Source: Amblyornis subalaris (Eukaryota; Chordata; Aves; Passeriformes; Ptilonorhynchidae). Taken from it: a DNA stretch of 64,000 bases. The stretch spans positions 3,348,001 to 3,412,000 of the forward strand of contig JACAXG010000061.1 of the NCBI GenBank assembly GCA_018881555.1. The letters are read 5' to 3'. Within the stretch, counting starts at the first letter, position 1. Every line of letters begins with the position of its first letter. This document shows, piece after piece, positions 36,648-48,157 of the stretch. The notes below the pieces were generated by a model. It saw nothing but the letters and a program-made list of their open reading frames with translations, was not told where the DNA came from and made no database searches. The position numbers and the translations under genes were made by a program.

Positions 36648-39600
36648 GTGAATAGAGACACACCAAAACAGAAAGGCATCATATACGCATTACTGCATTC
36701 AGTTGTCTTATGTAGTATAAAAATATAGGTCTAGATTCAAAAAGGTGTATCTCTGGAACAGATGCCTAATTGGCATTCAGGAAATAGAAAAATGGTGTTT
36801 AAATGCTTTTGCAGGTTAGAATCTTAGTAGTTAAATCTTGATTCCAAATAAGGATGTGCTAGAAGCCTTTTGACAGTCTTCTATACCAAGGTACTCCAAA
36901 AAAATTATATGCCCTTTTAATACTAAATTCATTGTGAGACAGACCTGCTTCCTTTGTCAGTGTCTCTGTGGTGAAAAAACAAACTTCCTGTTTCAATAGT
37001 TTTCTTGTTTTAAATACACTCTAAATGTGTCCACTTCTAGTTTACAAAATGGCTTTGTACAGTGCATTTCATTTTCAGATCATTCTGGAATGCTTTTAGC
37101 AGATCCTCTGCCAAAACACTCAGCTTTCTTGTTTCTATGGATAATAGGAGATTATAGCTTTCATAGCAGTTTGCTTTTTCTTGTTCAAACTTTATATGAG
37201 TTGTGAGACCTAAGGTGGGGTCCTGCACATAGTCTCAGTCCAGAATAATCCTTAAAGAAAAAGAGTTTCTCTCTTATTCTAAAGCCAGACCTGAAACTCC
37301 TGAAGAGAATTTAGGAAGAGTGTGGCTTCACATTGCTCCCCAACCAGTCCTTCTGGACAGGGAATGTCAGCCTAAAAGCTCGTACAGTTCCTAACACTTC
37401 TGCAGCACTGTCTCAAGAGCCTGAAATGCTACAGGACTCTGATACCAACAGCCCAGTTAATTACTACCTGCNCTCCTCCTACATGGAGAACACATGGTGA
37501 TGCAGAGGGAAGGAGGAAGGAAATGGAGGACATTCAGTGGGCCCCACAGGTGGCTGTGGCAAATTTAAGGCACAGTAGAGGTAAGAGCTGAATCATTTGT
37601 CTCTTTGTCTTTTGTCCAGGGGTATTTCCCTAATACAGTGACACTGTAGCACCACCATTATTGATTGTCTGCTGATAATTTCTTAGCTAATGAAGGCAAA
37701 TTTCGACTGGAACTATAGATTACACTGTTTCTCAGAAATGTTCCTCATTTTATATCTTCTCACTGTAAAACTCAATATTTTAATTACTTCCCCTCCAAAA
37801 TTAAGAGCTAGGGGTGACTTTCAACCATAAATTTGGTCATTTTTAGATTATTTTTTCAAATATCAGATGCCCATGGCTTCAGATGGGAGTTTCTAATTTT
37901 CATCATGTCTGAAAATCAGATCATAAAACCAAATTCAAGTATCTAGAATTATTCATTTAAATCCACATTTATCTAGCCACCTAAAGACAACTGACTTGAA
38001 TGTGAGTACCTACTATAAGTTGCTGAGTGATTCAGATATTCAGAACCAGGTAAATCAGGCCACAACCAATAAAGCCAATGTATAGATTTAAATCATTGTC
38101 TATAAATACTTTAAAATACTAGATTTTATCTCTGTATCCTGGTTTTATCCTAGGTTTCCTCATCTCACCTATGCCGATCTGAGCTTCATACACAAGTCCA
38201 ACTTTCGGATAGCATGGTCCGCAACAGAATATCAGTGCTTCCTCAGGACTGCAATTTTGTTTGAAACTTCATGGATTCCAGTGCTTCCTACTATGCAAAA
38301 TCTTTCCTGATTAGAAGTACAGGAATATGTTTTATATATTGGATAAGTATTCCTTCACTGTTCAGGATTACTCCATCTCCATCCTATGTCCCTTCTGACA
38401 CATTCACCAAGGAAAAGGCAGTGACATGGGCAGCCTGTGCTTGGTGGCCAGCAGGCTGCTGTCAGGTTTAATGAATCTGTTTGCTTTTCCAACTGCAGGG
38501 CACTCATTTGGCCTTATCTCCTCTAACCAGATGCTTATTTTCCCCAGCTTTGTAGGAAGGTAATAATCCTAAAGCCTTTTACCTTCTGTCAAATGGAGTT
38601 GAAATTGGCCTGTGGACTCAAAAGTTATTAGGAGGAAAACCAACATAAAGTGCAATCACATTCACTTCATTTTTTGCTAATTTATTTCTGTAGGAAATGC
38701 AGCCAGCCAGGGAATGGCCTCCGAGTGTTGCCTTCTGTGTTTATTTTCACAATAAAAATACCAGCATCAGTCAGGAGACATGCTCATGAAGGTGAGAGTC
38801 CCAGTGAACAACAGCAGAACAGGTGATGCTTCCTGCATTCGGTTGGCCTCCACTGCTAAACATGAAGATACAAAATTACAAATGCATCTAAGAATGGGAT
38901 GTATTTGTAATTTGGTGAGCAGGAAGCGAGAAACAAGCAAAAGACTTGTGGTCTGAGACTCAATGAATACCCAGCCTACTCATAACTACCCGGTGTTCAC
39001 AGCTTCTCATATTCTCCATCTGCCTTTAGGGTCCAGTTGTTCAACTCTCCCTCCTGTATTATGCATAAAATCTCCCTAAAGCCAAAGTGATTAATGCTGG
39101 GAGCAGAGATTACCCCTTTAATTCCAAAATTTCAGCATGGTTGTAAGGCCAAGGTGAGGGCAAGGGAGAGTTGTACTTTGTCACCCATGTTAGTCTTGAT
39201 CCATGTCTTGAAATGGAACGCCACCAGCTAGGGTAAGAATTTTGAGGACTATGGAAGATGCAACTGAGCACAGGAGAAAGAGTTCCATGCAAATCTGCTT
39301 CTTTCCTTCCATCAAGGATGTGAAATAGGGATGTGAAAGCAGCAAGCAAATTTGCATTCTTCTCCCAAATACATTGGGGAATAGGCATTACTCTTCCAAG
39401 GGAGGAAAGAAAACTTAAAGTAAATAATGTCAGTTTATATTTACTTCAGATTTGAATCTCTATCAATTAGTTAATATTTGCAAGGCAACCTTATGTATAA
39501 TCTATCACAGGGGACTGTTTATTCTTTAGCAGTTACATTAAACTCTCAGTAACATATACCCAAGCCCTTGGAAATCCAGCTATCCAAAGATTTTGTATAT

Positions 39601-39672
39601 CTTTATTTATTTTTACATGCTGCAAACAAATCTATATATTTAGAAAAACATGCCGGAAATTTTAGTCAGCGT
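36648..39672. other. Unique-looking non-coding DNA
   Basis: No supported gene or repeat. The last N of the window is at 37472. The stretch around 38690-38840 is word-rich and could be conserved non-coding sequence, but nothing identifies it. A 63-codon minus-strand frame at 37037-37228 is protein-like but short and lacks flanking splice sites of quality. Confidence 0.5.
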
Positions 39673-40136
39673 TGTCCTGGTTTCAGACAGGACAGAGTCA
39701 AGTGCTTTTTTCTGCAGTGGCTGTGCAGGGGTGGAGCCTGGAGCAGTGTGGGCGTGTCTAGGTTGTTATTTACACCACCTCAGGTCATCGCTGAGGGCAG
39801 AAGCGAGGGACTTCCTGGCTTCTGGGAAGAAGGGCATGGCTTGCAGTGCAAAAAAAGTATGGCAGGGTAAAGAACCCATCCACCATGGGTTTTCATTGTC
39901 TCAGTCTTGGTGAGCATTTTGCATATAAATCACCCTCTCTTTGTACACTTTTGTTATTAATATTGTTGCTGTTACTGTTAATTTTCTTATCTCATTGCTG
40001 TTCCCAGTAAATTGTTCTTATCTCAACCCATGATCTTTCCTTTTTGTTCTTCCAGCTGGAGGGGGAGAGGAAAGAGGTGCTGGCACATTTGTGGTGGGAG
40101 CACTAAATTGGAGAGTGACATTCCTAAACCATGACA
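39673..40136 (+). mobile_element. Avian endogenous retrovirus LTR (solo type)
   Basis: The element starts TGTCCTGGTTTCAG and ends ACCATGACA, giving the TG...CA ends of a retroviral LTR over 464 bp. Inside are a TATA box (TATAAA, 39924-39929), an AGTAAA polyadenylation-type signal (40006-40011) about 80 bases later, and a purine-rich block near 40056-40078, consistent with U3, R and U5 in order on the plus strand. The start, the AGTAAATTGTTCTTATCTCA segment and the end are ones I know from LTRs widespread in songbird genomes. No gag, pol or env sequence flanks it, so it is probably a solo LTR left by recombination. The five bases on either side (AGCGT and ACTAT) do not match, so target-site duplication is not visible. 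Confidence 0.85.
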
Positions 40137-40384
40137 ACTATAAAATCAACTTTTTTTTTTTTACTAACTGATTTGAAAAGTGTTTGGGAAAATATCTAGC
40201 ACACCGAGTGAAATTAAGATGAACCGCAGTATTTGTATTGCCACAACACCAACAGACGCTAGTGGTGCGTGACAGGAATCCCATGTGCCAGCTAGTGTAT
40301 GACTAAAATGCAAATGTGATAAAAAGGCTGCCCTTGAGCCAAGGCACTCATAACGCAAAGCAGGGGTCTCCAACTGCCTATGGA
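40137..40384. other. Short non-coding stretch after the LTR
   Basis: A 12-base T run at 40151-40162 begins fourteen bases after the LTR end. The rest is unremarkable. A hAT-like word, CAGGGGTCTCCAACT, occurs near 40361 but has no matching terminal inverted repeat downstream. Confidence 0.5.
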
Positions 40385-40440
40385 CAGGACAGCAAATTGT
40401 TAGAGGACAGCACAGGACAGCAAACTGTTGGAGGACAATG
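40385..40440. repeat. 28-bp tandem repeat, two copies
   Basis: A unit beginning CAGGACAGCAAATTGTTAGA at 40385 is repeated at 40413 with about four substitutions. The two copies abut exactly. It lies 250 bp past the LTR and is probably a local duplication. Confidence 0.9.
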
Positions 40441-41369
40441 GCAAGTACTGTGCTGTACCGTGTGCCAGAGGGACATTCCAGCTCGCTGCAGTGAAGCCCC
40501 AAATTCCCATACTGATGTGACCCCCCTGTGCTTGCAGCCTGTCCACATATTCCTGTGCTCAGCATTTGCAGGCATACTCTAATAAAGTTGTTAACTTTCC
40601 TACGTCAAATGCCCAGATTTCAGGTGTGTTCATTGTTTTGTGGTCTACATAATTTCTCTAGAGCAATTAGAGGTATGGATATGCAGGTTCTTGGGGATGT
40701 GAGATCTCAGACATGGTGACTGGATCTTCCAGTCATACATAAATATTCCCTCTCTATAATATGCTCCAAGTTAGGGACAGGATATCCCCTACTCAGTTGC
40801 CAGTAATATGCACTAAGAAGTTCTATATCTCTTTCTAGTTTATCTACAAAATGCAACTTCAGTGGTCTTACTATGACATTGTTCAGTCCTGCATCTGTAT
40901 TTTGATTTTCACTCAGCTTGTTTCTTATGATTCATCTAAATTATATTTTATGACTCATCAAATTTCACCATTCAGTTTTTTAGTATGTGTGGGTCTGTGG
41001 TAGGAGGCACGTTTTTCCTTCCCACTCTGACTATTCCTTATTTCATGTGACACTATAGCTAGGTCCCCCAGCTATCATCTTGGGTGCTTAACTTTTGGGT
41101 TGGTTCCTACAATAGCAGTCATGTTCTGAGCATTAATTGCTCTTTTTGATTTTCCTCCTAACTTACCCATTTGCAGATTGATAGAATACTAGATGAACAG
41201 ACATAAAAAGTTCTTTTGCATGGAAACATAATTATGTACAGTTGTTGAAGTAGACACTAATTTGATTTTCTCAGTATCCAGATTTTTTCACAATATTAAA
41301 GCCCATTAAATACGAATGGAAGGAAGCTGAACTTCCTTACCAGAAGAAAGTGTGCATTGGCATGGGAAG
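40441..41369. other. Non-coding DNA, possible LTR-like tail
   Basis: An AATAAAG signal near 40581 follows a G+C-richer stretch, which can be seen in retroviral LTRs, but I see no matching LTR start or end. The rest shows no supported feature. Confidence 0.4.
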
Positions 41370-41700
41370 TTAGCCCTCTATTTATTTTTCAGCTGAAAAT
41401 ATTTATTAAAATTATGGAGAACGTAACTGTTGATTTAAAATTTACTTAGTGTTTGCAGACACTGCAGCTTGCAAGAAGAACCTAATTTCTCATCTACAAT
41501 TTGGTGTATGTTACAAAGCCCAGTGTGCCACATGCTATTTAATCCCTTGACAGCTGCAAATAAGATAAACCCTGTCACAAAGGCAACCACCTACAGGTTT
41601 GTGTAATCTGTATTTTCTAAATTGAAGTAGTATTTTTACGCCTTTATTAATAATAAAGGCATAGATCTTGCTTATGTGGGCATTTCTGTTGACTTTAGAG
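41370..41700. promoter_or_regulatory. Candidate conserved non-coding element with hairpin
   Basis: Dense, non-repetitive, A+T-rich sequence contains a TGACAG (41548-41553) overlapping a CAGCTG E-box (41551-41556) and a CTGTCA at 41572-41577. A perfect 9-bp inverted repeat with three central bases (GCCTTTATT-AAT-AATAAAGGC) lies at 41640-41660. Its arms carry TTTATT/AATAAA words that fit CDX/HOX-like sites. Texture and motifs suggest a regulatory element; conservation is not shown. Confidence 0.25.
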
Positions 41701-42539
41701 GGGAATGCAAAGAAGTTAGAAAGTGGTCCAAGAAATTAATGAATTAAGATGTGCAAGCATGTTCCTTGACATCATTTTATTAATACTGAAAATAATTATT
41801 GGACCAGAATTTAGAAGTCATAAAGGTTTCAAGGTTTTCAAAATATAGAAAGTAATCTAGATAGGTCTGCTTTTGACAATAGGCACAGAACTTCCTTTCA
41901 TGTTTAGGAGGACAAATCTCGAAGGACAGAGAATCCTGGGTCCAGTGAAAGCCTTAAACATGTGCTTAACTTTTACATGTATGAATAGTTCCATTCACTT
42001 TATTAGGCTTGTGTTGGGCAAATCACAGTCTTAAAGATAATCATGTATTTATGTGCTTTCTGGATGTAGATTTTAAATGGCATTTCTATTTATCCATAAC
42101 TTATATATCCACTTTCCTTTTTCCTAATGTGCCTTTATAGCATAGGTGTATGGGACAGAGTTACAGCTGACTTAACAGGAGCCTTAACTCTGCATTTCAT
42201 GACATCTGTAAATTTCTAAATCACAGCATTTAATTAAATATAAGGAGGTAATTTTTTCTACTGAGTATACAACAGCTGGATGTTATATACCATGATTTAT
42301 TTACTCACTAAAGAAGATAACTTCTGTATGTTCCTTGAGTTTTTACTTCTTGCAAGAGTTCAGGTCATTTTGCTAGCAGTGGAAATATTCTGATGCATCC
42401 TGACCCAGCATCACCCACATGGAAATCGGGTGCTCCCAGAATCGCAGCACTGCCCTTCCAGCTCACATCTCCAAATGGCAGTGGAAGACACCAGAGAGAG
42501 TCACTAGGGTTGTTTTTCCCCAGTTAAAAGAGTTTTTTC

Positions 42540-42760
42540 TCTCTGCTTTCAAGAATGATATGAAATTATTGACATTCAAGTAACAGTGCAGAGACTGGAA
42601 TTCAAAGCCAATTATAGCAGGATGATGTAAGGCTGCCAATTTACAATTACCACAACACCTGTGACATTTATAAATATTACTTCACAACATTCCTGTGTCC
42701 TTAGGTAAAGCCTTAGATTTCACTTTGTGAAATGGATCACATATGTTCTCTGCTTCTTTG
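42540..42760. promoter_or_regulatory. Candidate conserved non-coding element
   Basis: The block is A+T-rich but of high complexity, with many homeodomain-like ATTA/TAAT words and no simple repeats. It resembles vertebrate conserved non-coding elements in texture only. I see no specific factor-site cluster. Confidence 0.15.
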
Positions 42761-43261
42761 ACTTGACAAACATCTTTGTATAAAGCAAGCTGCTTTAAAA
42801 TAGTTTGGTATTTAAAGCATTTGACAAGCAAGACTGTTCCTAACATTTTACTGCTGTAATTAAGAGTCAGAAGAAGCTACCAAACTTAAGGTTAACTGAA
42901 CAGTCTGCCTGAGCACCAGGAAATACATGACAACCCAGCACAGAGAGAAGAAATCCTCCAATATAAGGAACTGGGGTTTAAGCGATGCATAAATATTTCG
43001 GTACCATCTCTACATTAAAACAGAATTGTTTCCCTTACCATTTGTTTAGATTAATAACAACTACAGTATTAACATTGTTCTTGCTCTTTATAAATAGCAA
43101 TAATAATGAGAAATGGTTTCCTGATGGTATCAATTGGCATCACCAAATTAGGCAGTTCCAAGCTCTCAGTGCCTTCAGCCCACACGAGCTTTGGTTTCAA
43201 AATATTTCCAACATTTGTTCACTCTTAACTGAAATCATTATTGTTACAAGTAACATGTGAA

Positions 43262-43480
43262 ATATCTTCACAGCAGCTGAAAATGGTGTTCAGCCTGTTC
43301 TTTCAGCCCTGCATGGGCTGAGGAATGTTGAGGAAGCCATGCGAAATTTCAAGCTGCCCAACATATTCGCTTGTACAAGAGCTACAGCAGCTTACAAACG
43401 CACCACAAGTTTTTGTCCCCGTAATTCAGCTGACAGGTGGTGAACTGACCTCAGGAAAGTTCCATGGACCGTTTTCTTCC
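43262..43480. promoter_or_regulatory. Candidate conserved non-coding element
   Basis: The sequence is balanced in composition, keeps several CpGs (near 43342, 43369, 43400 and 43420) and contains CAGCTG near 43276 and TGACAGGTGG at 43431-43440, which joins a TGACAG core to a CAGGTG E-box. This combination again suggests a regulatory element. It is not coding: no frame stays open across it with protein-like content. Confidence 0.2.
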
Positions 43481-46400
43481 TAAATATCAGAGGTGAGTTT
43501 ATATACGAAGATGGTGGCAACTAATAGCTGTGAGACAAAAAAGAATCATGAAATATTGTGATTGTTTCACAAACAGATATCCATCGTGGTAATGCTATTT
43601 TTAAATCTTTATCTCACTGCAAGCCACTTCCCCACAACTGTTAGCAATATAAGGATTATTAATCACACCAGGACCATTTCTTCAATTACCAGGGCAGCCA
43701 CACAGTAAGATGCAAATGCAGGTCATGATGCTATCAAGCCCAGCTCTAGCTGTTAACAGTAACATAGATATTCCTGATTTGTCTGATGTAAATTACTGAA
43801 TGAGGAATCAATGACATGCAGATTGTATGATGGACTAAACTCAGAAACAACTTATTTATTCTTTAAGAATTCTTAATAATTCTTGAAATTATTTTTTTTT
43901 AATATTAAAAACCAAGTGATAGAAAGAGTAATTATCAAACTCAGGTAAATTCGACTGTTTATTTCAGTGAGATAACATTTACATAAAACAATGACCTTTC
44001 CTATGATTTTAGTTGCCCAGCATAAACCCTGAAAGAGTACTGTGTAAGCCTAAGGAAAGTCTTCAAAATTCACACTAATACAAAGTGGAACTTGAATCTG
44101 TCCAATCATCTTCAAAAGTAATTACATCGCTCTTATCCCAGTCACTCTTCTTCTGTCTCTCTTGTCTGCAATCTCTACCTGAAATATCTTTCATATCTTT
44201 CTGTCTTGCCTTTCTCATGTATCTACCTCCACTTAGAATGAAAAAAAATAGGTATGATTAATCATATAATCTCATAATATGATCTATATTGAGAGGTTAT
44301 TTCTTCCTGCCATACCTGGGTAAAAATCATGCTTGTGTCACACGCCTATCCCAGTTCGTCTTTCTGTATTCAATTTCAGATGAAACACCTATCATTTTGA
44401 TGTTTCCACAAATACTTATATCAAAGAGAAAAGTCTTATCTGATTGCCTGTGGACTCAAGTAACATGCCACATAGTTTAGTCAGAACACAGAAGCATTTC
44501 TCATAAATATCCTAAGTTCATAAAAATCCTAAACGTAACCAATACCTATTTGTGGAATCTATTTCCATTTTTAGGTCTTTGAGGACCTGTTCTTTCAAAG
44601 TTGCTATTTTTCCTTCATCAGGTAAAGACTGCCTTCAGTTACCTCTTTGTGATCTAAAACTCTTATGTGGGAGGGCTTGGGAACAGGTCATTCTTGATAA
44701 TGAAATATTTACAAGTGTTCTTTAAGTTGTAATATCATCCAGAATGCCTTGGTTCCTATCCCAAAATAGCATCATAGAGATGAAAGACTTCTTAGATATC
44801 AAATAACCCCCAAGGAGTAAGTGACTTTCTGTTTTTTGATGAAATACCATGAAGTGGGAATGGCATTGTGATACCCTTGGAGGAAGGCAGAGTCAAGCTA
44901 AAAGGACAAAAAGTCAATAAATTACAGAAGCAAACTGAAAATACAGACACGAGGATTTCAGCTGTATAAATCATGGCAGCTCCATTCCCACTATGCTGAT
45001 TTATTCTTTCTGTGAGCCTTGCCAGTTAAGCTGTGCTGGCTCACTCACAGAATATAGAAAGAAAATGAAAGTATAGGGAGGTTAATAGCCAGCACTCTGT
45101 CCCACCCCATGGTGTGCCTGGTATCGGTTACTAAATCTGCAGCCTCATCCTGGGGCATGAAACGAGAAGAACAGTGTCAATCCTGAAGAGACAGAAGCTG
45201 CAGCTGTGACAGGAATGAAATAAGAGGTGCCAGTGTGACAAGGCTTGCCTTCTACCCATCTCCTCTCATCTCTGACATTCTCAGGCAGAGTCAGCAACAG
45301 ATTTATGGGGACCTCAGGCAGAGGTTAAAGTGTGGGCCCTTCTCCCTTCCCTTGTATTAGATGACTCTCAGCACCACTCAGTTTAGCGTGGTATGACCCT
45401 CTGCCAATGTCCTGGGCCTTTGGGCAATTGTTCTGGGAATTCACCCCTAAAGGTTGTTCTCCCCACAAGTCTACAGCAGAAGCTCACCCATTCCATTCCA
45501 AAAGTCTGCTGATATTTGGCTTTATTTCTCACATTAGCAGAAGTGTCCTTGTCTTTCCAGTACATTGCGCTATTTTGCTCCTTCTCTCCCGTTTCATTAT
45601 GGGGTATGCAGTAATATTGCAGTAATACCAAGATTTAAAATCATAAATAACAAGAGATCAAAAGAACCCTCAGATCATCTCACCACTCTCCTGAATGTTC
45701 CCCAGGCTACCTTCTCCAAATTTGTTCAGTTCTGTTCCCCATGACTTTACTAATAGGGCTTTCAGCAGCTTCCTTCAGTAGACAGCTTCACGGTGTTATA
45801 TTTCTGAAACTTGACAATGGCTATTATTGTGCCTAAAGGGGGAAAATTAGGATTTTTGCTTTTCAGTAATTTTCTCCTCCATTACTAGAAACTCTAGCCC
45901 TAAATTTCAGTTGACCCTCTAGGTCACTATTAATCAACCTTATGTATCATTTGAAACTCCAAGACATGCTCTTCATCTTTCTAGTCTAGTGTTTTAAAGT
46001 CCAGAAGTGGGGGGAAGGTTTGACGTAAATATAGTAAATACAGCACAGGGGAACATGATATGAGGATATCATATTCTTGACTAGTACCAATGGTGACTGT
46101 TAAATGCTCAAAAAGTTGCCTAAGCCTGAGATTAGAAGCCAGGGAATCCAAGCGTCTTCCTGGGAATTAATAAAAAATCACATAGCAGTATTCTAACAAA
46201 AACCAAATAGTTACACACAAATTAAGCCAAATTCTGCACTCTCTTATTCCATTTAGAAGTTCCTTGGGCATGAAATGTGCTTCTCCATCTAGCACAAAGA
46301 TCTCATCTCTATTTAAATTTACTAAGTGCTGTGCAGTTTGGAACATGTAACTTCTATTAAGTTTGGACGCATTTCAGTTTTGTCTGAGTAGAATTTACAT

Positions 46401-47789
46401 GAAGGTAGCATCTCTTCCCTCTGATCCTGCCACAGTGCTATGCCTTCCAGTGGGAAATCCTCTTTTGAGTTGTCCTCCAGATTCCCTTCCTCACTGGCAG
46501 AGCAGCTCCTCTGGAGAGTTTTGTTCACTCCAAGCCTTCAAATATTTCACTTGCATTCTTACACCACATTTCAAGTGTGTGTCATAAGGGTAATGTTCAG
46601 GAGTTGAGGATTTCCCTCAGCCCTGTGACCCACCAGTCTAATTGCTAGCCTATCACATGACACAAGTTCATAAGCAGTGCTTGAAACGGCCATTGTTACA
46701 ACAGGGACAGAGCATGAAGACTATGTACCCTGTGCCCTCCCTCCCCTCCCTCACAGCCAAATTTTTTAAAGGATTCCCCCAGGGCCCTACAGACAGGCAT
46801 ACACATCTCTTGAGTGGGGTTGGATTACGTGTCTAAAGATAATGTCATTTTTTCTGCAGAAGAAATATTTGTCCTCTGGCTGTATCTATAAAACAAGGAG
46901 CCTTCAAGACTAACATGAAGTAACTTCAAGGTGTGTTAACAGCATTATTCACAGCTCTCATACCTTAGCCCTCAGCTTTGTAGTGACAGAGCAGCTTGCC
47001 CTGTTCTTGTTTACACTACTGTAAATTTGGTGACCAACTTTTTTGCATGTCCTGAATGTGTTTTATCAATGATCAACACTGCCTCATGAGTGAAGGAAAA
47101 AAGCTCTGTCATAGCCCTATCAAATGTCTGAGTCTGAAATACGTTCCAAAGGCATGCCTCAAAGCCTCCAGTCCAATACCTGTGCAAAGACATGGACACC
47201 TGAAAATAATATGGGATCAGATGAGGGGTGCACATCTGGCCAGAGATTCAGGGGGTGATAATTTTCACTGATGCATGAGTTTCAGCTCTTACCCCAGGCA
47301 ACTGATCTCCTATCAGCTAACCATGAAAATTGGTCACATATGTCTTCTGAACTCTTCACTTATGCAATTTGACAGGGTCCTGCACACAAACATCTCCCTT
47401 GACCCTTTTTAGCTTGCCTCGCAAATTTTTTATCCAAGTAATAGAGGGTGACCAAACAATTTAGGGTAGTTTAGGATAGGGTTGTGCAAAAAAAAACTCA
47501 GAAGAAATGTAATACAATAATATTAAGAAAGGAGGAATTTTAACGAGAAGATGAGAGAAGAGATTTCCTTGTGAGCCGTATGAAAACTGTTGAACCTAAA
47601 ACCAATTTGATGTTCAAACTGTAGGGAACAAACTTGCCTTGGGCATAATTGTCATTCCTGTCTCCTACATGTAAAATTTTGTAGTATGCCACGAAGGCAA
47701 CCAAAGTAGTGCAGATTGAACAACAGGCACTGTAGAGAGTTTAGTCCTTCTGGGGAGGTGGAAAAGCCAAACCAAGGCCAGGCCTGAGG
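43481..47789. other. Unique-looking non-coding DNA
   Basis: No supported gene or transposon. A perfect 14-bp palindrome, TTAAGAATTCTTAA, lies at 43863-43876. Open frames of 60-82 codons occur but have no motifs. No N is present. Confidence 0.55.
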
Positions 47790-47895
47790 TCAAGAGGAAC
47801 TGAAGGTCAGTTTGTATGGAGCTTTGAGCAATGTTGGCAGTGAAAGATGGACTAGATCTTTAAAGGTCCCTTCCAACCCAAACCATTCTATGATT
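47790..47895 (+). mobile_element. CR1 LINE 3' end (truncated)
   Basis: The order of words matches the 3' end of chicken-repeat-1 LINEs: TATGGAGCTTTGAGCAA, then GACTAGATCTTTAAAGGTCC, then CTTCCAACCCAAACCATTCT and ATGATT. An internal segment between the first two blocks is missing. Only this 3' piece is present, as expected from 5'-truncated CR1 insertion. The terminal ATTCTATG-type repeat is reduced to about one unit before a T run. No reverse transcriptase remains. Confidence 0.85.
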
Positions 47896-47927
47896 TTTTT
47901 AGCAGCTGTGTGCTGCTGTGTTGCTCA

Positions 47928-47928
<1 letters not shown>

Positions 47929-47983
<55 letters not shown>
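47929..47983. repeat. ATT microsatellite, about 18 units
   Basis: A pure ATT array runs uninterrupted for about 54 bases, about 35 bases after the CR1 tail. Its length and purity suggest it is polymorphic. The poly-Ile and poly-Leu frames read across it are artefacts of the repeat. Confidence 0.97.
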
Positions 47984-47984
<1 letters not shown>

Positions 47985-48104
47985 TCATTGTAATAATTCT
48001 GTTAGCAAAGCTGCAGAAAAGAAGTATGTTAACTCAAGACTGTTTCAGATGCACAAAACAGACGGGCAGACCCAAAAATCATCTTTATTATCAACATAAG
48101 AAGA

Positions 48105-48157
48105 TTGAAAAAGAAAAAAAGCAACAGGCCCCCCCCACCCAAAAAAAAAAAAAAAAG
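48105..48157. repeat. A-rich, poly-C and poly-A low-complexity tract
   Basis: An A-rich run is followed by eight Cs (48129-48136), CACC-like bases and sixteen As (48141-48156). It may be the poly-A tail of an undetected retrocopy, but no source sequence or target duplication is visible. Confidence 0.85.

Noticed and set aside
40361..40375. hAT-transposon-like terminal word
   Set aside because: No complementary terminal repeat or 8-bp target duplication found downstream.
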